Shown here: positions 45,567 through 55,998 of the stretch, piece by piece
How positions within the stretch are numbered: the first letter of the stretch is position 1
How the letters are laid out: each line of letters begins with the position of its first letter
Assembly (NCBI GenBank): GCA_024508675.1
Contig: JANINQ010000008.1
Location: forward strand, 62,001-126,000
DNA: 64,000 nt
Source of the DNA: Afipia sp.
GTDB lineage: Bacteria; Pseudomonadota; Alphaproteobacteria; Rhizobiales; Xanthobacteraceae
Reading direction: 5' to 3'
Notes under the pieces: model-generated
Databases searched by the model: none
Told to the model about the DNA's origin: nothing
What the model saw: the letters and a program-made list of their open reading frames with translations, nothing else
Program-made: the position numbers and the translations under genes

Positions 45567-47708
45567 TTATGCGGCCCGGATGTTCAGCAGGAACGCATCG
45601 ACTTCAGCGCGGAGCGTATCGGCTTCGTGGCGAAGTTCATTCGACGCGTTGAGCACATCGCCTGCCGCGGTGCCGGCCTCGCTCGAGGCGCGGCTTACAC
45701 CGACGATGTTGCTGGAGACTTCCGAGGTGCCGGTGGCGGCGTGCTGGATGTTGCGGGCGATCTCGCGCGTCGCTGCACCCTGTTCCTCGACCGCTGCCGC
45801 GATGGCGGTGGTCACCTCGTTGATCTCGGTGATGGTGGCGCTGATGTTGCGGATCGCTCCGACCGCCGAAGTGGTGACGGTCTGCATGTTGGCGATCTGC
45901 GCGCGGATTTCATCGGTGGCCTTCGCGGTCTGCTCGGCAAGGCCTTTGACTTCCGACGCGACCACGGCGAAGCCGCGACCGGCTTCGCCCGCGCGCGCGG
46001 CCTCGATGGTGGCATTGAGCGCAAGCAGATTGGTCTGCGATGCGATCTCCTGAATCAGATCCACCACGCTGCTGATGCGGTCGGCATTCTCGGCAAGTCC
46101 CTGCATCGTGATGTCGGTCTTGCCGGCTTCGCTGACGGCATTGGCCGCGATCTTGGTCGAGTTCGTGACCTGGCGGCTGATTTCCTGGATCGACGACGAC
46201 AGTTCCTCGGTGCCCGACGACACCGTCTGCACATTGACCGACGTTTCCTCTGCGGCGGATGCGACGGTGCTGACCAGTGCGCTGGAATGTTCGGCCGATG
46301 CCGACATGCTCTCCGCGGTGGACTGCATGACATTGGCCGACGTCATCAGGTTCTCCAGCGCCACGCGAACCTTGTTTTCGAAGTTCACGATCTGGCTTTC
46401 GATGCGCGATGCGCGCTCGGCCTTGGCGATCCGGTCCTGATCCTGTTCGCTGCTCAGCGCGCGTGAACGGATCATGCTTTCGCGGAACACTTCGAGCGAG
46501 CCGGCCATGACGGCGATTTCATCCTGCTGGCGGCTGCGCTTCACTTCGGCGTCGAGGTCGCCCTCGGACAGCCGCTGCATCACGGTCTGCAGGTTACGAA
46601 TGCGCGCCAGAATGTTGCGCCCGACATAAAGCCAGACGAACAGGGCCGATCCGACCAGAGTCAGCGCGCCAAGCGCCAGCATGATCGTGGTTGCCAGCGA
46701 AATGGTGCTCTGGGCCTGCTTCGATGCGGTTTCGGTTTCGGCGCGGACGTCATCGACCAGTCGCTTCACGCTCATGTCGAGGCCGCGGTTGAGCTTGCCG
46801 GTTTCCTCAAGGATGAGCTGACCATATTCGGTGGCATCCAGCTCCTTCTGGCGGACCTTGAAAACGCTGGTCTTGCCTTCTCCAAGCGCTAGGATCTGCT
46901 GCAGCGGCGCGCGGATGGCGTTGTCCATGCCGCTCGCCTTGAGGCTGTTCAGTTTGTAGGTCACGCCTTCCTTCTTGCCGCGGAAAGCTTCTTCCAGCGG
47001 GCTGAGGGCTTCGGTGTTCGGCGCTGCCAGTGCGGCGGTCATGTCGGCCGCCATCAGGTTGGTGTCGGTGATCACATTGCCAAGCAGGTCCACCGTGCGC
47101 GCGGCTTCCATGGCGTCACTCTGCTCGATGGTGACGGAGCCGAGAATGGCGTTCAGCTGTGTCTGCGCGTCCAGCATCGCGAGCGTCGCGGCGGAGAGGA
47201 ATGCGGTGTGCGCTTTGCGCAGCTCTGCGGATTCCTTCTCGCGCAAGGCTGATGTCTCAAGCCGCTCCTTTGCGGCCGCACCAATGCTGCCGACCATGTC
47301 GCCGATGTTCTTGCTGATCTCGCCCATCGCGTCCATGACGGTCTTGTCGGCGCCAAGGCGGGAAATTTCTGCAAGTTTCGCCGCGGCGGTCTGCTGCGTC
47401 TCCCGCATCTGCTTGCTGCGCTCTTCCAGAATGGCGTCGCTTCCGGACGCCAGCAGGGCCTGCCCCTGCGTGGAGAGGCTCGCGCTCTGCGCGGAGAGTT
47501 CGAGGCTGGTGGCGAGCCGCGGGATGTTCTGTCCGCTGAGATCGGTCATCATGTGTCCCAGCTGGCCGAGCAGGACGCTGGCGCTGGCGCTGATCACGAT
47601 CGCCATTGCGGCAATGGCGGCAAAAGCCAGAAACAGGCTTCCCCGTACGCCGACGCTTGGCAGTTTGAAATTGAACGGATTCTTTTTGAAATTGAACCGC
47701 AAAGCCAT
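45567..47708 (-). CDS. Methyl-accepting chemotaxis protein
   Basis: A 713-residue transmembrane receptor. TM1 is near residues 24-48 (SLFLAFAAIAAMAIVISASAS) and TM2 near 340-362 (IMLALGALTLVGSALFVWLYVG), with a periplasmic helical sensor domain between. A HAMP domain follows, then the signalling coiled coil whose hairpin tip includes QTNLLALNATIEAARAGEAG and RGFAVVASEVKGLAEQTAKA. It would control flagellar or type IV pilus chemotaxis through CheA. No che genes are near, and the ligand is unknown. Confidence 0.94.
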   Translation of the reverse strand: MALRFNFKKNPFNFKLPSVGVRGSLFLAFAAIAAMAIVISASASVLLGQLGHMMTDLSGQNIPRLATSLELSAQSASLSTQGQALLASGSDAILEERSKQMRETQQTAAAKLAEISRLGADKTVMDAMGEISKNIGDMVGSIGAAAKERLETSALREKESAELRKAHTAFLSAATLAMLDAQTQLNAILGSVTIEQSDAMEAARTVDLLGNVITDTNLMAADMTAALAAPNTEALSPLEEAFRGKKEGVTYKLNSLKASGMDNAIRAPLQQILALGEGKTSVFKVRQKELDATEYGQLILEETGKLNRGLDMSVKRLVDDVRAETETASKQAQSTISLATTIMLALGALTLVGSALFVWLYVGRNILARIRNLQTVMQRLSEGDLDAEVKRSRQQDEIAVMAGSLEVFRESMIRSRALSSEQDQDRIAKAERASRIESQIVNFENKVRVALENLMTSANVMQSTAESMSASAEHSSALVSTVASAAEETSVNVQTVSSGTEELSSSIQEISRQVTNSTKIAANAVSEAGKTDITMQGLAENADRISSVVDLIQEIASQTNLLALNATIEAARAGEAGRGFAVVASEVKGLAEQTAKATDEIRAQIANMQTVTTSAVGAIRNISATITEINEVTTAIAAAVEEQGAATREIARNIQHAATGTSEVSSNIVGVSRASSEAGTAAGDVLNASNELRHEADTLRAEVDAFLLNIRAA

Positions 47709-47952
47709 TGCCCCAAATCCCCCCGGATTGCGTAGTTTTACGTGCGGGCGCAGTATCGGGATGGCTGGTTAAGATTTTCGCGAAAAATCAGCTGTTTCAG
47801 CGAATTTTCAGCGGTTTGTCGGATCGAAGGATTGCGGACGCTGAATCTAAGCGTCTGAATTCGATGGTATTTTGGATTCACCGGTAATCGGGCGCCGTTG
47901 CAGGTCTGCCCTGCATTGCTTGTTCCAGCGGGCGGAAGTGACGTTCATTCGA

Positions 47953-49074
47953 TTACGCCAGCGACCGTTCGATGCCCGTTGGCGGCGCGGACTGCGAAGC
48001 GGATACCGGCCAGCCTCGTCGGGTGGCTTCCGTGGTCAGCACGGTCCTGGTCCAGCGTTGTGCGGGACGCTCGATGAAACGCCAGACGATCCATGACAGC
48101 AGCACGACTCCGGCGATGATCGCGGCAACAGCCCACGCAACTGTCGCAGGCTGTATGACGTTCAGGATGACGTAACCCAACTGCATGTGCAGCAGATAGA
48201 GCGGGTAGGTGATTCCGCCAATTGCCATGACAAGGCCGGCAGGCAGAGGAAGCCGTCGCAGGCGTGTCGCGAGGAAAATGATCGCGATGGATATGAGGCA
48301 GATTGCTACGATGATTCCGGAATCGAGCGAAACGCCTGCAGGCGAATCGATACGCTCGGCCCGGTGCAGAGACTGGAATACGGCTGTTCCCGCTGACAGT
48401 GCAAAGATGGTGTAGAGTTTCAGATCGCGCCGCCCCCGGTAGAACTCGTAGATGACAAGTCCCACAGCGAAGAAGCCGCTGTCATCGGCGAGGAACAGCC
48501 GTTCGAAAATCGGGGCGTCGATGGTCAGCTCATTCGCAAAGGTAAGGCTCAGCCAGACCAGAATGATCAGATCGAGACGGCGCGGGAAGACCTTGATCGC
48601 CATCAGGACAGCCACCCAGGCATAGAAAACCACCTCGACCACCAGCGACCAGTAAGCTCCATCCATATAAGGCTGATGAAATGCGGGCGCGGCGATGAAA
48701 AGGTTCGCGCACCACTGCGCGAACGAAGTGTAAAACGCCGGCGGCCCCATTGTGAGGAGGGCAAGAAATGTCAGGCTCATGCAGAACAGGAAGGTAGGAT
48801 AGATGCGGCTGAAGCGGGCGATTGCAAAGCCGGTCGCCGTTCGTCCTTCCGCGGAATACGCGATCACAAAGCCGCTGATGATGAAGAAGATGGGAACGCC
48901 GAGAAAGCCGTACTGAGAGAAGCCGGCCATCCATGGCAGAGCCACTTGTGTCGCGCCTTGAGATGGCGGGCCTCTAAAGCCGTAGTGATAAAAAATCACC
49001 GCCACCACGGCGACGAGACGCAGCAGGTCGAACGCCTGTAATCTCGAAGATGCCTTTGGCTCATTTGCAAGCAT
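47953..49074 (-). CDS. Membrane acyltransferase, OafA/NodX-like (Acyl_transf_3)
   Basis: A 373-residue protein with about ten membrane helices. LQAFDLLRLVAVVAVIFYHYGFRG holds the conserved His of the family, and the GFLGVPIFFIISGFVIAYS segment follows. Members O-acylate surface polysaccharides, peptidoglycan or Nod factors. The target here is unknown, and no polysaccharide cluster lies around it. The C-terminal 40 residues are Thr/Arg-rich and cytoplasmic. Confidence 0.9.
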   Translation of the reverse strand: MLANEPKASSRLQAFDLLRLVAVVAVIFYHYGFRGPPSQGATQVALPWMAGFSQYGFLGVPIFFIISGFVIAYSAEGRTATGFAIARFSRIYPTFLFCMSLTFLALLTMGPPAFYTSFAQWCANLFIAAPAFHQPYMDGAYWSLVVEVVFYAWVAVLMAIKVFPRRLDLIILVWLSLTFANELTIDAPIFERLFLADDSGFFAVGLVIYEFYRGRRDLKLYTIFALSAGTAVFQSLHRAERIDSPAGVSLDSGIIVAICLISIAIIFLATRLRRLPLPAGLVMAIGGITYPLYLLHMQLGYVILNVIQPATVAWAVAAIIAGVVLLSWIVWRFIERPAQRWTRTVLTTEATRRGWPVSASQSAPPTGIERSLA

Positions 49075-49253
49075 GGTTCACGGTTCGCCTTGGGCCGGAA
49101 AGGTAATGCGTTCCGATAAAGGACTGCTTACCGGCACTGCATAAAGTTCCGTGAATCTGGGCCGCTCGCCGCTGTGCGATGGGATAGGCCAGGAGGGGGA
49201 GCCGGGTGTTTTTTGCCGGTCCGGTCCAGCCTTTGGCGACAGCCGCATGGGCG

Positions 49254-49270
49254 ATCAATAAGTTATTGAT
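49254..49270. repeat. AT-rich perfect inverted repeat beside tRNA-Thr
   Basis: ATCAATAAGTTATTGAT (8-1-8) is followed by TTTTT on the plus strand, immediately downstream of the minus-strand tRNA-Thr 3' end. It could act as a small terminator or a protein site. Confidence 0.5.
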
Positions 49271-49286
49271 TTTTCAGGAAGTTGGC

Positions 49287-49361
49287 TGGTGCTGCCAGAC
49301 AGGATTGAACTGTCGACCTCTCCATTACCAATGGAGTGCTCTACCACTGAGCTACGGCAGC
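49287..49361 (-). tRNA. tRNA-Thr (anticodon GGT)
   Basis: Read on the minus strand the gene folds into a cloverleaf: acceptor GCTGCCG with TGGCAGC, anticodon stem CTCCA/TGGAG around TTGGTAA (anticodon GGT), and TPsiC arm with GTTCAATCC. The 3' CCA is encoded (49287-49289). It decodes ACC and ACU. Confidence 0.95.
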
Positions 49362-49500
49362 GAACGCCAGACAAGAAAGAGCCGGAACCGTACCGTGTAC
49401 GTGAATCAGCCAAAAGGCCTCTCAAGGCGCGCGTTCCTTTGCCACAAGGCCACTGATGGCGCAAGCACCGAGCGGCCCATTCTTGGGTCCCGGCCGGGAC

Positions 49501-49944
49501 TCAGGCTGTGGCTCCGGTCTTGTATTTCGCCAGTTCGGGGCCGATCCGGGCGCTCAGCAGGCTGCTCAGCGCTTCGAGCGCTCTGAACGGGCGGATCATT
49601 ACCTCGAACTCGACGATCTTGCCGGCGGCATCGAATTTCACCAGATCGACGCCTTTCAATTGCAGCTCGCCGATATTGGCGCTGAATTCAAGCGCAACAT
49701 CGTGGGTCCCAGCCACGAAGGTGCGGTGATAACGGAAATTCTCGAAAATCTGCACCACGGCCGTCAGGATCAGCAGGCTTGCCGGAGGGCCCGGGATCGC
49801 TAGGTGGACGAACGGCGAGCGGAAGACCGTGTTGTCCGCGAACAGTGGCCGCAGCACGTCTTCACGCCTGGTTTCGACGAAACGATGCCAGTCGCGGAGC
49901 GTGTCCTGCACCGCCGGGGCGAGCGGTCCGATATGTCCCGTCAT
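49501..49944 (-). CDS. NTF2/SnoaL-like small protein
   Basis: A 147-residue cytoplasmic protein with the cone-shaped NTF2-like fold pattern (LRDWHRFVETRREDVLRPLFADN, VALEFSANIGELQLKGVDLVKF, IVEFEVMIRPFRAL). Such proteins act as isomerases, dehydratases or ligand binders. The last strand (KIVEFEVMIRPF) is typical of nuclear-transport-factor-like proteins of rhizobia. The start is the ATG at 49944; longer frames run through non-coding sequence. Substrate unknown. Confidence 0.75.
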   Translation of the reverse strand: MTGHIGPLAPAVQDTLRDWHRFVETRREDVLRPLFADNTVFRSPFVHLAIPGPPASLLILTAVVQIFENFRYHRTFVAGTHDVALEFSANIGELQLKGVDLVKFDAAGKIVEFEVMIRPFRALEALSSLLSARIGPELAKYKTGATA

Positions 49945-50050
49945 GACATCCCTCTGTGATGTGGCCCGCCGTATCCGATATGATGGCAAGTGATCGAGAA
50001 GTGACCGTGATCGGGCACGACGGTCAAGGCGAGACGCAAGCAGCACTGAT

Positions 50051-50245
50051 ATGACGGACACCTCCGGCAAGGGCGATGCGAAATCCGTGCGCGAGGCGCG
50101 GCTGAAATCCGCGTTGCGCGACAATCTGAAACGGCGCAAGTCGCAGGCACGCGGCCGTGCCGGGATGGCGATTGTCACCCCGGACGACGACGCCCGTCTG
50201 CGCGATCAGGACTCCGGCACGCAACAGGACGAAGACGGTCGCTGA
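50051..50245 (+). CDS. Small charged protein, unknown
   Basis: A 64-residue protein rich in Lys, Arg and Asp, with a basic helix (VREARLKSALRDNLKRRKSQAR) and an acidic C-terminal tail. It has no membrane segment. Similar short basic proteins are annotated in Bradyrhizobium relatives, so it is probably real, but it has no known role and only modest evidence. Confidence 0.6.
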   Translation: MTDTSGKGDAKSVREARLKSALRDNLKRRKSQARGRAGMAIVTPDDDARLRDQDSGTQQDEDGR

Positions 50246-50426
50246 CGGCTGGCCGGCGTCATGCTGTCGGCGGCTTGACCACTTGTCGCGCCAGAAGAAT
50301 TCCAGCGCGTGGCAAACGGCAAAATCTTCCAAAATTTGCCGGGGCGACGCGTGCTGAAATGGAACTTCTGTTGCGTGGCCATGCGTATGATGTAGCCTTC
50401 GAATGTTTCTAAACAGGGGGCGCATC

Positions 50427-50912
50427 ATGATTTTAGGCATGTCGTTGACGGGTTTCACGGTTCTGCATCTCATCATCAGCATGATCGCCATCGGGCTCGG
50501 CTTCGTGGTGGCGGGCGGGCTGCTTGCCTCGAACAGGCTTCCCGGCTGGACACTCTGGTTTCTGGTGCTGACCATCCTCACCAGCGCCACCGGTTTTCTG
50601 TTTCCCTTCACCAAGCTGCTGCCCTCGCACATCGTCGCGATCATCTCGCTGGTGCTGCTGGCGATCGCGGTCTACGCGCTTTATGGAAAGGGCCTCGCCG
50701 GAGTCTGGCGCACGGTATATGTGGTGACCGCGATGCTGGCGCTCTGGTTTAACGTCTTTGTGCTGATCGCGCAGTCGTTCCAGAAGGTCGCCCTGCTGAA
50801 CGCCTATGCGCCGACAGGCTCCGAACCGCCGTTTGCGATCACGCAGGGTATCGTACTTGTGTTTTTCATCTTCCTGATCGTAATCGGCATCAGACGATTC
50901 AAGACGGCGTAA
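50427..50912 (+). CDS. Four-helix membrane protein, unknown
   Basis: A 161-residue protein with four predicted helices (about 5-30, 40-60, 68-90 and 133-155). The cytoplasmic and periplasmic loops are short, and a conserved-looking FPFTKLLPSHIVAI segment lies between helices 2 and 3. No known family can be named with confidence. The ATG at 50427 follows AGGGGGC. It is 19 bases before the next gene and probably in the same operon. Confidence 0.72.
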   Translation: MILGMSLTGFTVLHLIISMIAIGLGFVVAGGLLASNRLPGWTLWFLVLTILTSATGFLFPFTKLLPSHIVAIISLVLLAIAVYALYGKGLAGVWRTVYVVTAMLALWFNVFVLIAQSFQKVALLNAYAPTGSEPPFAITQGIVLVFFIFLIVIGIRRFKTA

Positions 50913-50931
50913 GCCAAAGGACGGAGCGTCG

Positions 50932-51597
50932 ATGAAAGTCATTGTCTTCGGCGCGACCGGCATGGTCGGACAGGGTGTGCTGCGCGAATGCCTGCGCGCT
51001 AACGATGTGACGCAGGTCCTGACGGTCGGGCGTAGCATCACCGGTCAGCAGAATCCGAAGCTGCGTGAGATCGCGCATAACGACTTCCTCGATTTTTCGG
51101 CCATAGAGAAAGACATCACCGGTTACGACGCCTGTTTTTTCTGCCTCGGTGTTTCATCGATCGGAATGGACGAGGAGCGCTACCGCCGTCTGACCTATGA
51201 CATCACGCTTGCAGCGGCGAAGCCGCTGGCGCGGCTCAATCCCGGCATGACCTTCACTTATGTCACGGGGGCGGGGGCGGACAGCACCGAGCAGGGCCGC
51301 GTGATGTGGGCGCGGGTCAAGGGAAAGACCGAGAACGACCTGCTCAAACTGCCGTTCAAGGCCGCCTACATGTTTCGCCCCGGGGCGATCCAGCCGTTGC
51401 ATGGCGTCCGTTCTAAAACCGCCTGGGTGCAGGGAATCTATGTCGCGACCGCACCGCTGCTGAGTTTCCTGCACCGGGTTGCGCCGAACTATGCCACCAC
51501 CACGGAAGAGGTCGGCCGGGCGATGCTCAATGTTGCCAGGCATGGCTATCCAAAGCCGGTTCTGGAAATGGAAGACATCCACAAGACCGGGGCCTGA
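50932..51597 (+). CDS. NAD(P)-binding oxidoreductase, NmrA/epimerase-like
   Basis: A 221-residue protein with a Rossmann start (VIVFGATGMVGQGVLRECL) and a YVTGAGADSTEQGRVMWARVKGKTE stretch typical of the short NAD(P)-binding epimerase-like group. The C-terminal part reads FRPGAIQPLHGVRSKTAW. The catalytic Ser/Tyr/Lys set is atypical, so it may bind rather than reduce. It probably forms an operon with the membrane protein before it. Confidence 0.82.
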   Translation: MKVIVFGATGMVGQGVLRECLRANDVTQVLTVGRSITGQQNPKLREIAHNDFLDFSAIEKDITGYDACFFCLGVSSIGMDEERYRRLTYDITLAAAKPLARLNPGMTFTYVTGAGADSTEQGRVMWARVKGKTENDLLKLPFKAAYMFRPGAIQPLHGVRSKTAWVQGIYVATAPLLSFLHRVAPNYATTTEEVGRAMLNVARHGYPKPVLEMEDIHKTGA

Positions 51598-51760
51598 GAT
51601 TTGGCTGGCGAGACGCCGCCAGCGGGCGCTGTGACACAATTCGAGCGATATTTCAGGTAATTAAACCGGAAGTTCCGGGATTCGGGCATCCGGGGCGCGC
51701 GGTTTCCACCCCCTCCGAAACGCGCTAAAAGCCGGGTATCCGCAACAGGGCAGGTTTGGC

Positions 51761-53050
51761 ATGGATCGCATTCGCATTGTCGGCGGCAACAAGCTCAATG
51801 GCACTATCCCGATTTCGGGCGCGAAGAACGCGGCCCTGCCATTGATGATTGCCAGTTTGCTGACCGACGAGACCCTGATTCTCGACAACGTGCCGCGCCT
51901 CGCCGACGTCGCGCAGCTTCAGCGCATTCTGGGCAATCACGGCCTCGACATCATGGCGGCGGGCAAGCGCTCTGGCGATCACGAGTATCAGGGCCAGACC
52001 CTCCATATCTCCGCGGCCAACATCATCGACACCACAGCTCCCTATGAACTGGTCTCGAAGATGCGCGCCAGCTTCTGGGTGATCGCGCCGCTGCTGGCGC
52101 GGATGCATGAAGCCAAGGTCTCGCTGCCCGGCGGCTGCGCCATCGGTACCCGTCCGGTGGATCTTCTGATCGAGGCGCTGGAAAAGCTCGGTGCCGAATT
52201 GCAGATCGACGGCGGCTATGTGATCGCGAAAGCGCCGGGCGGACTTGTGGGCGCGGAGATCGATTTCCCGAAGGTCACGGTCAGCGGCACTCATGTCGCG
52301 CTGATGGCGGCGACCCTCGCCAAGGGCACGACGGTGATCAACAACGCGGCGTGCGAACCCGAGATTGTCGACGTCGCCGACTGCCTCAACAAGATGGGTG
52401 CGAAAGTGACGGGCGCAGGTACGCCGCGCATCGTGATCGAAGGCGTCGCCAAGCTGCATGGCGCACGTCACACCGTGCTGCCGGATCGCATCGAGGCGGG
52501 TACCTATGCCATGGCGGTGGCCATGACCGGCGGTGACGTTCAGCTCGCCGGCGCGCGGCCCGAGCTTTTGCAGTCAGCGCTCGATGTGCTGACGGAAGCC
52601 GGCGCGACCATCACGCCGAACAATGAAGGCATCCGCGTTGCGCGCAACGGTGCCGGAATCAATCCGGTCACGGTTTCGACCGCGCCGTTCCCGGGCTTTC
52701 CGACCGACCTGCAGGCGCAACTCATGGCGCTGATGACGCGCGCCAAGGGCTCGTCGCATATCACCGAGACCATTTTCGAAAACCGCTTCATGCATGTGCA
52801 GGAGCTGGCGCGGTTCGGTGCGCGGATTGCGCTGGACGGTGAAACCGCGATCATCGACGGCACAGCAAAGCTCAAGGGCGCGCCGGTGATGGCTACGGAT
52901 TTGCGTGCGTCGGTCTCGCTGGTGATTGCGGCGCTGGCAGCGGAAGGCGAGACGACCGTAAATCGCGTCTACCATCTCGACCGCGGCTTCGAACGGCTTG
53001 AAGAAAAGCTGTCGGCTTGCGGCGCGACTATCGAGCGGATCAGCGGATAA
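51761..53050 (+). CDS. murA: UDP-N-acetylglucosamine 1-carboxyvinyltransferase (MurA)
   Basis: A 429-residue enzyme of the first committed step of peptidoglycan synthesis. It starts [16 protein letters not shown] and has the active-site Cys126 in [14 protein letters not shown] (the Cys that fosfomycin alkylates). [15 protein letters not shown], the [10 protein letters not shown] segment and [16 protein letters not shown] are conserved. It begins an operon conserved in alphaproteobacteria (murA-DUF2948-hisD). Confidence 0.97.
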   Translation: MDRIRIVGGNKLNGTIPISGAKNAALPLMIASLLTDETLILDNVPRLADVAQLQRILGNHGLDIMAAGKRSGDHEYQGQTLHISAANIIDTTAPYELVSKMRASFWVIAPLLARMHEAKVSLPGGCAIGTRPVDLLIEALEKLGAELQIDGGYVIAKAPGGLVGAEIDFPKVTVSGTHVALMAATLAKGTTVINNAACEPEIVDVADCLNKMGAKVTGAGTPRIVIEGVAKLHGARHTVLPDRIEAGTYAMAVAMTGGDVQLAGARPELLQSALDVLTEAGATITPNNEGIRVARNGAGINPVTVSTAPFPGFPTDLQAQLMALMTRAKGSSHITETIFENRFMHVQELARFGARIALDGETAIIDGTAKLKGAPVMATDLRASVSLVIAALAAEGETTVNRVYHLDRGFERLEEKLSACGATIERISG

Positions 53051-53065
53051 ATTCGGGTGGTGCCG

Positions 53066-53557
53066 ATGGCAGAGACCAAGGCGGCTCAGGACAAGGCATC
53101 CCGGCGCAAGCTCGTCGCACTCGATGATGACGATCTCGCGGTGATCTCCGCGCATGTGCAGGACGCCGCCGTGGTGGCGGGCGATATTCTCTGGCGTCAG
53201 GCCGAAAATCGTCTTGTCATCGCGATGCGCCGGATCGACTGCGAGGACATCATTGCCGGTGACTGCGTGCCCCGGCGGCTGATCTCGGCACTGCGTTTTG
53301 ATCGCGTGCTGTCGTGCCGTTCGCGGGCGATCGACATGGCGGCATCCGACCTTCCCCTGACCCTGCTCGGGATTGAGTTCTATCGGGGCAAGAAACCGGG
53401 CGGCGAGGTGATGCTGCTGTTCGCCAGCGGCGGTGTATTGCGGCTTGAAGTCGAGTGCCTGGAATGCGAGCTGGCCGATCTTGGTCCCGACACCCTGGAG
53501 GCCGATCCGTCCACCCTGGCTGAGCCGCGCAATCTGCCAGCGGGCACAGACATTTAG
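53066..53557 (+). CDS. DUF2948 family protein
   Basis: A 163-residue protein matching DUF2948 (LDDDDLAVISAHVQDAAVVAGD, FDRVLSCRSRAIDM, GGVLRLEVECLECELADLG). Function unknown. It lies between murA and hisD, 15 bases after murA, in the order typical of Rhizobiales. The start is the ATG at 53066; a GTG at 53057 is also in frame. Confidence 0.88.
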   Translation: MAETKAAQDKASRRKLVALDDDDLAVISAHVQDAAVVAGDILWRQAENRLVIAMRRIDCEDIIAGDCVPRRLISALRFDRVLSCRSRAIDMAASDLPLTLLGIEFYRGKKPGGEVMLLFASGGVLRLEVECLECELADLGPDTLEADPSTLAEPRNLPAGTDI

Positions 53558-53705
53558 CAACCAATCGGAGCGGTCCCCGCTCGCGGTTTCAGCCTGACAA
53601 TGTTATGGGTTGACGGTGATCTGGCGTCGCGCCCGGGGTCACGTCGTTAAATGATTGAATGAGCGCCTGATTTTATGGTCATGCGCGAGCCTGCCGGACC
53701 CTGCA

Positions 53706-55001
53706 ATGCCGATCCGCCTCACCAGCCACAGCGCCGACTTTGCCGAGCGCTTCAACGCGTTTCTCGCCATGAAGCGCGAGGTCTCCGCCGACATCGACGC
53801 GGCGGCGCGCGCCATTGTCGATGACGTTGCGAAGCATGGCGATGCGGCGCTGATTGCGGCGACGAAGAAATTCGACCGGCTGGATGTCGACGCGGGCGGA
53901 TTACGGATCACGGCTGCGGAAGTGGAAGCCGCGATCAAGGCCTGCGATTCCGCGACACTGGATGCGCTCAAGTTCGCGCGCGACCGCATTGAAGTGTTTC
54001 ACCAGCGGCAGATGCCGAAGGACGAGCGCTTCACCGACGCGGCCGGTGTCGAACTCGGCTGGCGCTGGAGCGCTATCGAGGCTGTCGGTCTCTATGTGCC
54101 GGGCGGCACGGCCGCCTATCCCTCGTCCGTGCTGATGAATGCTGTGCCGGCGAAGGTCGCGGGCGTCGGGCGCGTGGTGATGGTGGTGCCCTCGCCGGAT
54201 GGCAAGCTCAATCCGCTGGTGCTGGCAGCGGCGCATCTCGGCGGCGTGTCGGAAATCTATCGCGTCGGCGGCGCGCAGGCTGTGGCAGCACTCGCTTATG
54301 GCACGGCCACGATCAAGCCGGTGGCGAAGATTGTCGGTCCCGGCAATGCCTATGTCGCGGCGGCCAAGCGTCTGGTGTTCGGCAAGGTCGGCATTGACAT
54401 GATCGCCGGTCCTTCCGAAGTGCTGGTGATCGCGGACCGCACCGCCAATCCGGACTGGATCGCCGCCGATCTGCTGGCGCAGGCCGAACACGACGCCAAT
54501 GCGCAGTCGATCCTCATCACCGATGATGAGACTCTGGCGAGCGATGTCGCGCGCGCTGTCGAAGCGCAACTGACCACCTTGCCGCGCGCCGACATTGCGC
54601 GCGCATCGTGGAACGATTTCGGCGCTATCATTCTGGTCAAGTCGCTCGACGATTCTGTTGTGCTGGCCGATGCCATCGCCGCCGAGCATCTCGAAATCAT
54701 TACCGCCGATCCTGAAGCCTTGAGCGCGCGTATCCGAAACGCAGGCGCGATTTTCCTCGGCGGTCATACGCCGGAAGCGATTGGCGATTATGTCGGTGGC
54801 TCGAACCATGTGCTGCCCACTGCGCGTTCGGCGCGGTTCTCGTCGGGCCTCGGCGTGCTGGATTTCATGAAGCGGACTTCGATCCTCAAGTGTGGCCCCG
54901 ATCAGCTTCGTGCGCTGGGACCGGCGGCGATGACTCTCGGCAAGGCGGAAGGTCTTGAGGCGCACGCACGCTCGGTTGGATTGCGGCTGAACCTGTCATG
55001 A
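53706..55001 (+). CDS. hisD: Histidinol dehydrogenase
   Basis: A 431-residue zinc enzyme that oxidises histidinol to histidine in two NAD-dependent steps. Conserved segments include [44 protein letters not shown]-type (here [16 protein letters not shown]), the [18 protein letters not shown] zinc and base region and GGSNHVLPT. The start is the ATG at 53706. It overlaps the next gene by four bases. The only his gene in this window. Confidence 0.97.
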   Translation: MPIRLTSHSADFAERFNAFLAMKREVSADIDAAARAIVDDVAKHGDAALIAATKKFDRLDVDAGGLRITAAEVEAAIKACDSATLDALKFARDRIEVFHQRQMPKDERFTDAAGVELGWRWSAIEAVGLYVPGGTAAYPSSVLMNAVPAKVAGVGRVVMVVPSPDGKLNPLVLAAAHLGGVSEIYRVGGAQAVAALAYGTATIKPVAKIVGPGNAYVAAAKRLVFGKVGIDMIAGPSEVLVIADRTANPDWIAADLLAQAEHDANAQSILITDDETLASDVARAVEAQLTTLPRADIARASWNDFGAIILVKSLDDSVVLADAIAAEHLEIITADPEALSARIRNAGAIFLGGHTPEAIGDYVGGSNHVLPTARSARFSSGLGVLDFMKRTSILKCGPDQLRALGPAAMTLGKAEGLEAHARSVGLRLNLS

Positions 55002-55507
55002 GCGAGCCCGCGTCAGACAAGGATGCGAATAACCGCGTGGTCGCGGTGACCCTCGATGAGGAATCCATCGGGCGGTCGGGGCCTGACATCGAGCACGAAC
55101 GCGCGATCGCGATCTACGATCTTGTCGAGCAGAACCTGTTCGCGCCGGAAGGCGGTCACACCGGGCCCTTCACGCTGCATATCGGCATCACCGGCAATCG
55201 CCTGATGTTCGACATCAAGCGCGCGGACGGTACGCCCTGCGTGGTGCACCTGTTATCGCTGACGCCGTTCCGCCGGATCGTGAAGGACTACTTCATGATC
55301 TGCGACAGCTACTATCAGGCGATCCGCACCGCGACGCCGGACAAGATCGAAGCCATCGATATGGGCCGCAAGGGCATCCATGACGAAGGCTCGCGCACCC
55401 TGATGGAACGCCTCGAGGGCAAGGTACGCGTCGACTTCGAGACCTCGCGCCGTCTGTTCACCCTGATCTCGGTGCTGCACTGGAAGGGTGAGGGGGGTGG
55501 TGCATGA
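54998..55507 (+). CDS. UPF0262 family protein
   Basis: A 169-residue protein of the UPF0262 family ([65 protein letters not shown]). Function unknown, conserved in alphaproteobacteria. It is coupled to hisD by an ATGA overlap and precedes the LMW phosphatase gene by 38 bases. Confidence 0.92.
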   Translation: MSEPASDKDANNRVVAVTLDEESIGRSGPDIEHERAIAIYDLVEQNLFAPEGGHTGPFTLHIGITGNRLMFDIKRADGTPCVVHLLSLTPFRRIVKDYFMICDSYYQAIRTATPDKIEAIDMGRKGIHDEGSRTLMERLEGKVRVDFETSRRLFTLISVLHWKGEGGGA

Positions 55508-55545
55508 CCCTCTTCTTTTTACGCATCAGCGGGCGAGCCTGACGC

Positions 55546-55998
55546 ATGGCGCGTTCTCCGCAGGCCGTCCTGTTCATGTGCGGGCAGAACAGCGTTCGTT
55601 CCCCGACGGCGGCATGTATTCTGCGTCATCTGGTGCCGCGCGGGCTGTATGTGCAGTCGGCGGGCGTCAGCAAGGCCGATCTCGATCCCTTTGCCGTTGC
55701 TGTGATGAAGGAGATCGGCCTCGATATGTCCGGTCACAAGCCATGGACTGTCGAGGATCTGGAAGATTGGGAGGGCCTGAACTTCGATCTGATCGTGACG
55801 CTGTCACCCGAGGCGCATCACAGGGCGTTGCAACTGACCGCGACGTCCGCGACCGAAGTGGAATACTGGCCGACGCCCGATCCCGTCGGCGTCGAGGGTC
55901 GCCGCGAATTGCAGCTCGATGCCTATCGCAATGTCCGGGACACTCTGCAGAAGCGCATCCGTGAGCGTTTCGGGCCGGCGGCCATCAAGAATGAATAG
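55546..55998 (+). CDS. Low-molecular-weight phosphatase/arsenate-reductase-like protein
   Basis: A 150-residue protein with the CX5R loop of LMW phosphatases (Cys12 to Arg18, CGQNSVRSPT) and a general-acid region WPTPDP. Arsenate reductases share this fold, but the neighbourhood has no ars genes, so phosphotyrosine phosphatase activity or an unknown role is as likely. It is an expected member of the hisD-maf-yacG cluster. Confidence 0.88.
   Translation: MARSPQAVLFMCGQNSVRSPTAACILRHLVPRGLYVQSAGVSKADLDPFAVAVMKEIGLDMSGHKPWTVEDLEDWEGLNFDLIVTLSPEAHHRALQLTATSATEVEYWPTPDPVGVEGRRELQLDAYRNVRDTLQKRIRERFGPAAIKNE

Noticed and set aside
45280-46053. Plus-strand open frame of 257 codons
   Set aside because: Mostly antisense to the chemoreceptor gene; no ribosome site and no recognisable protein features.
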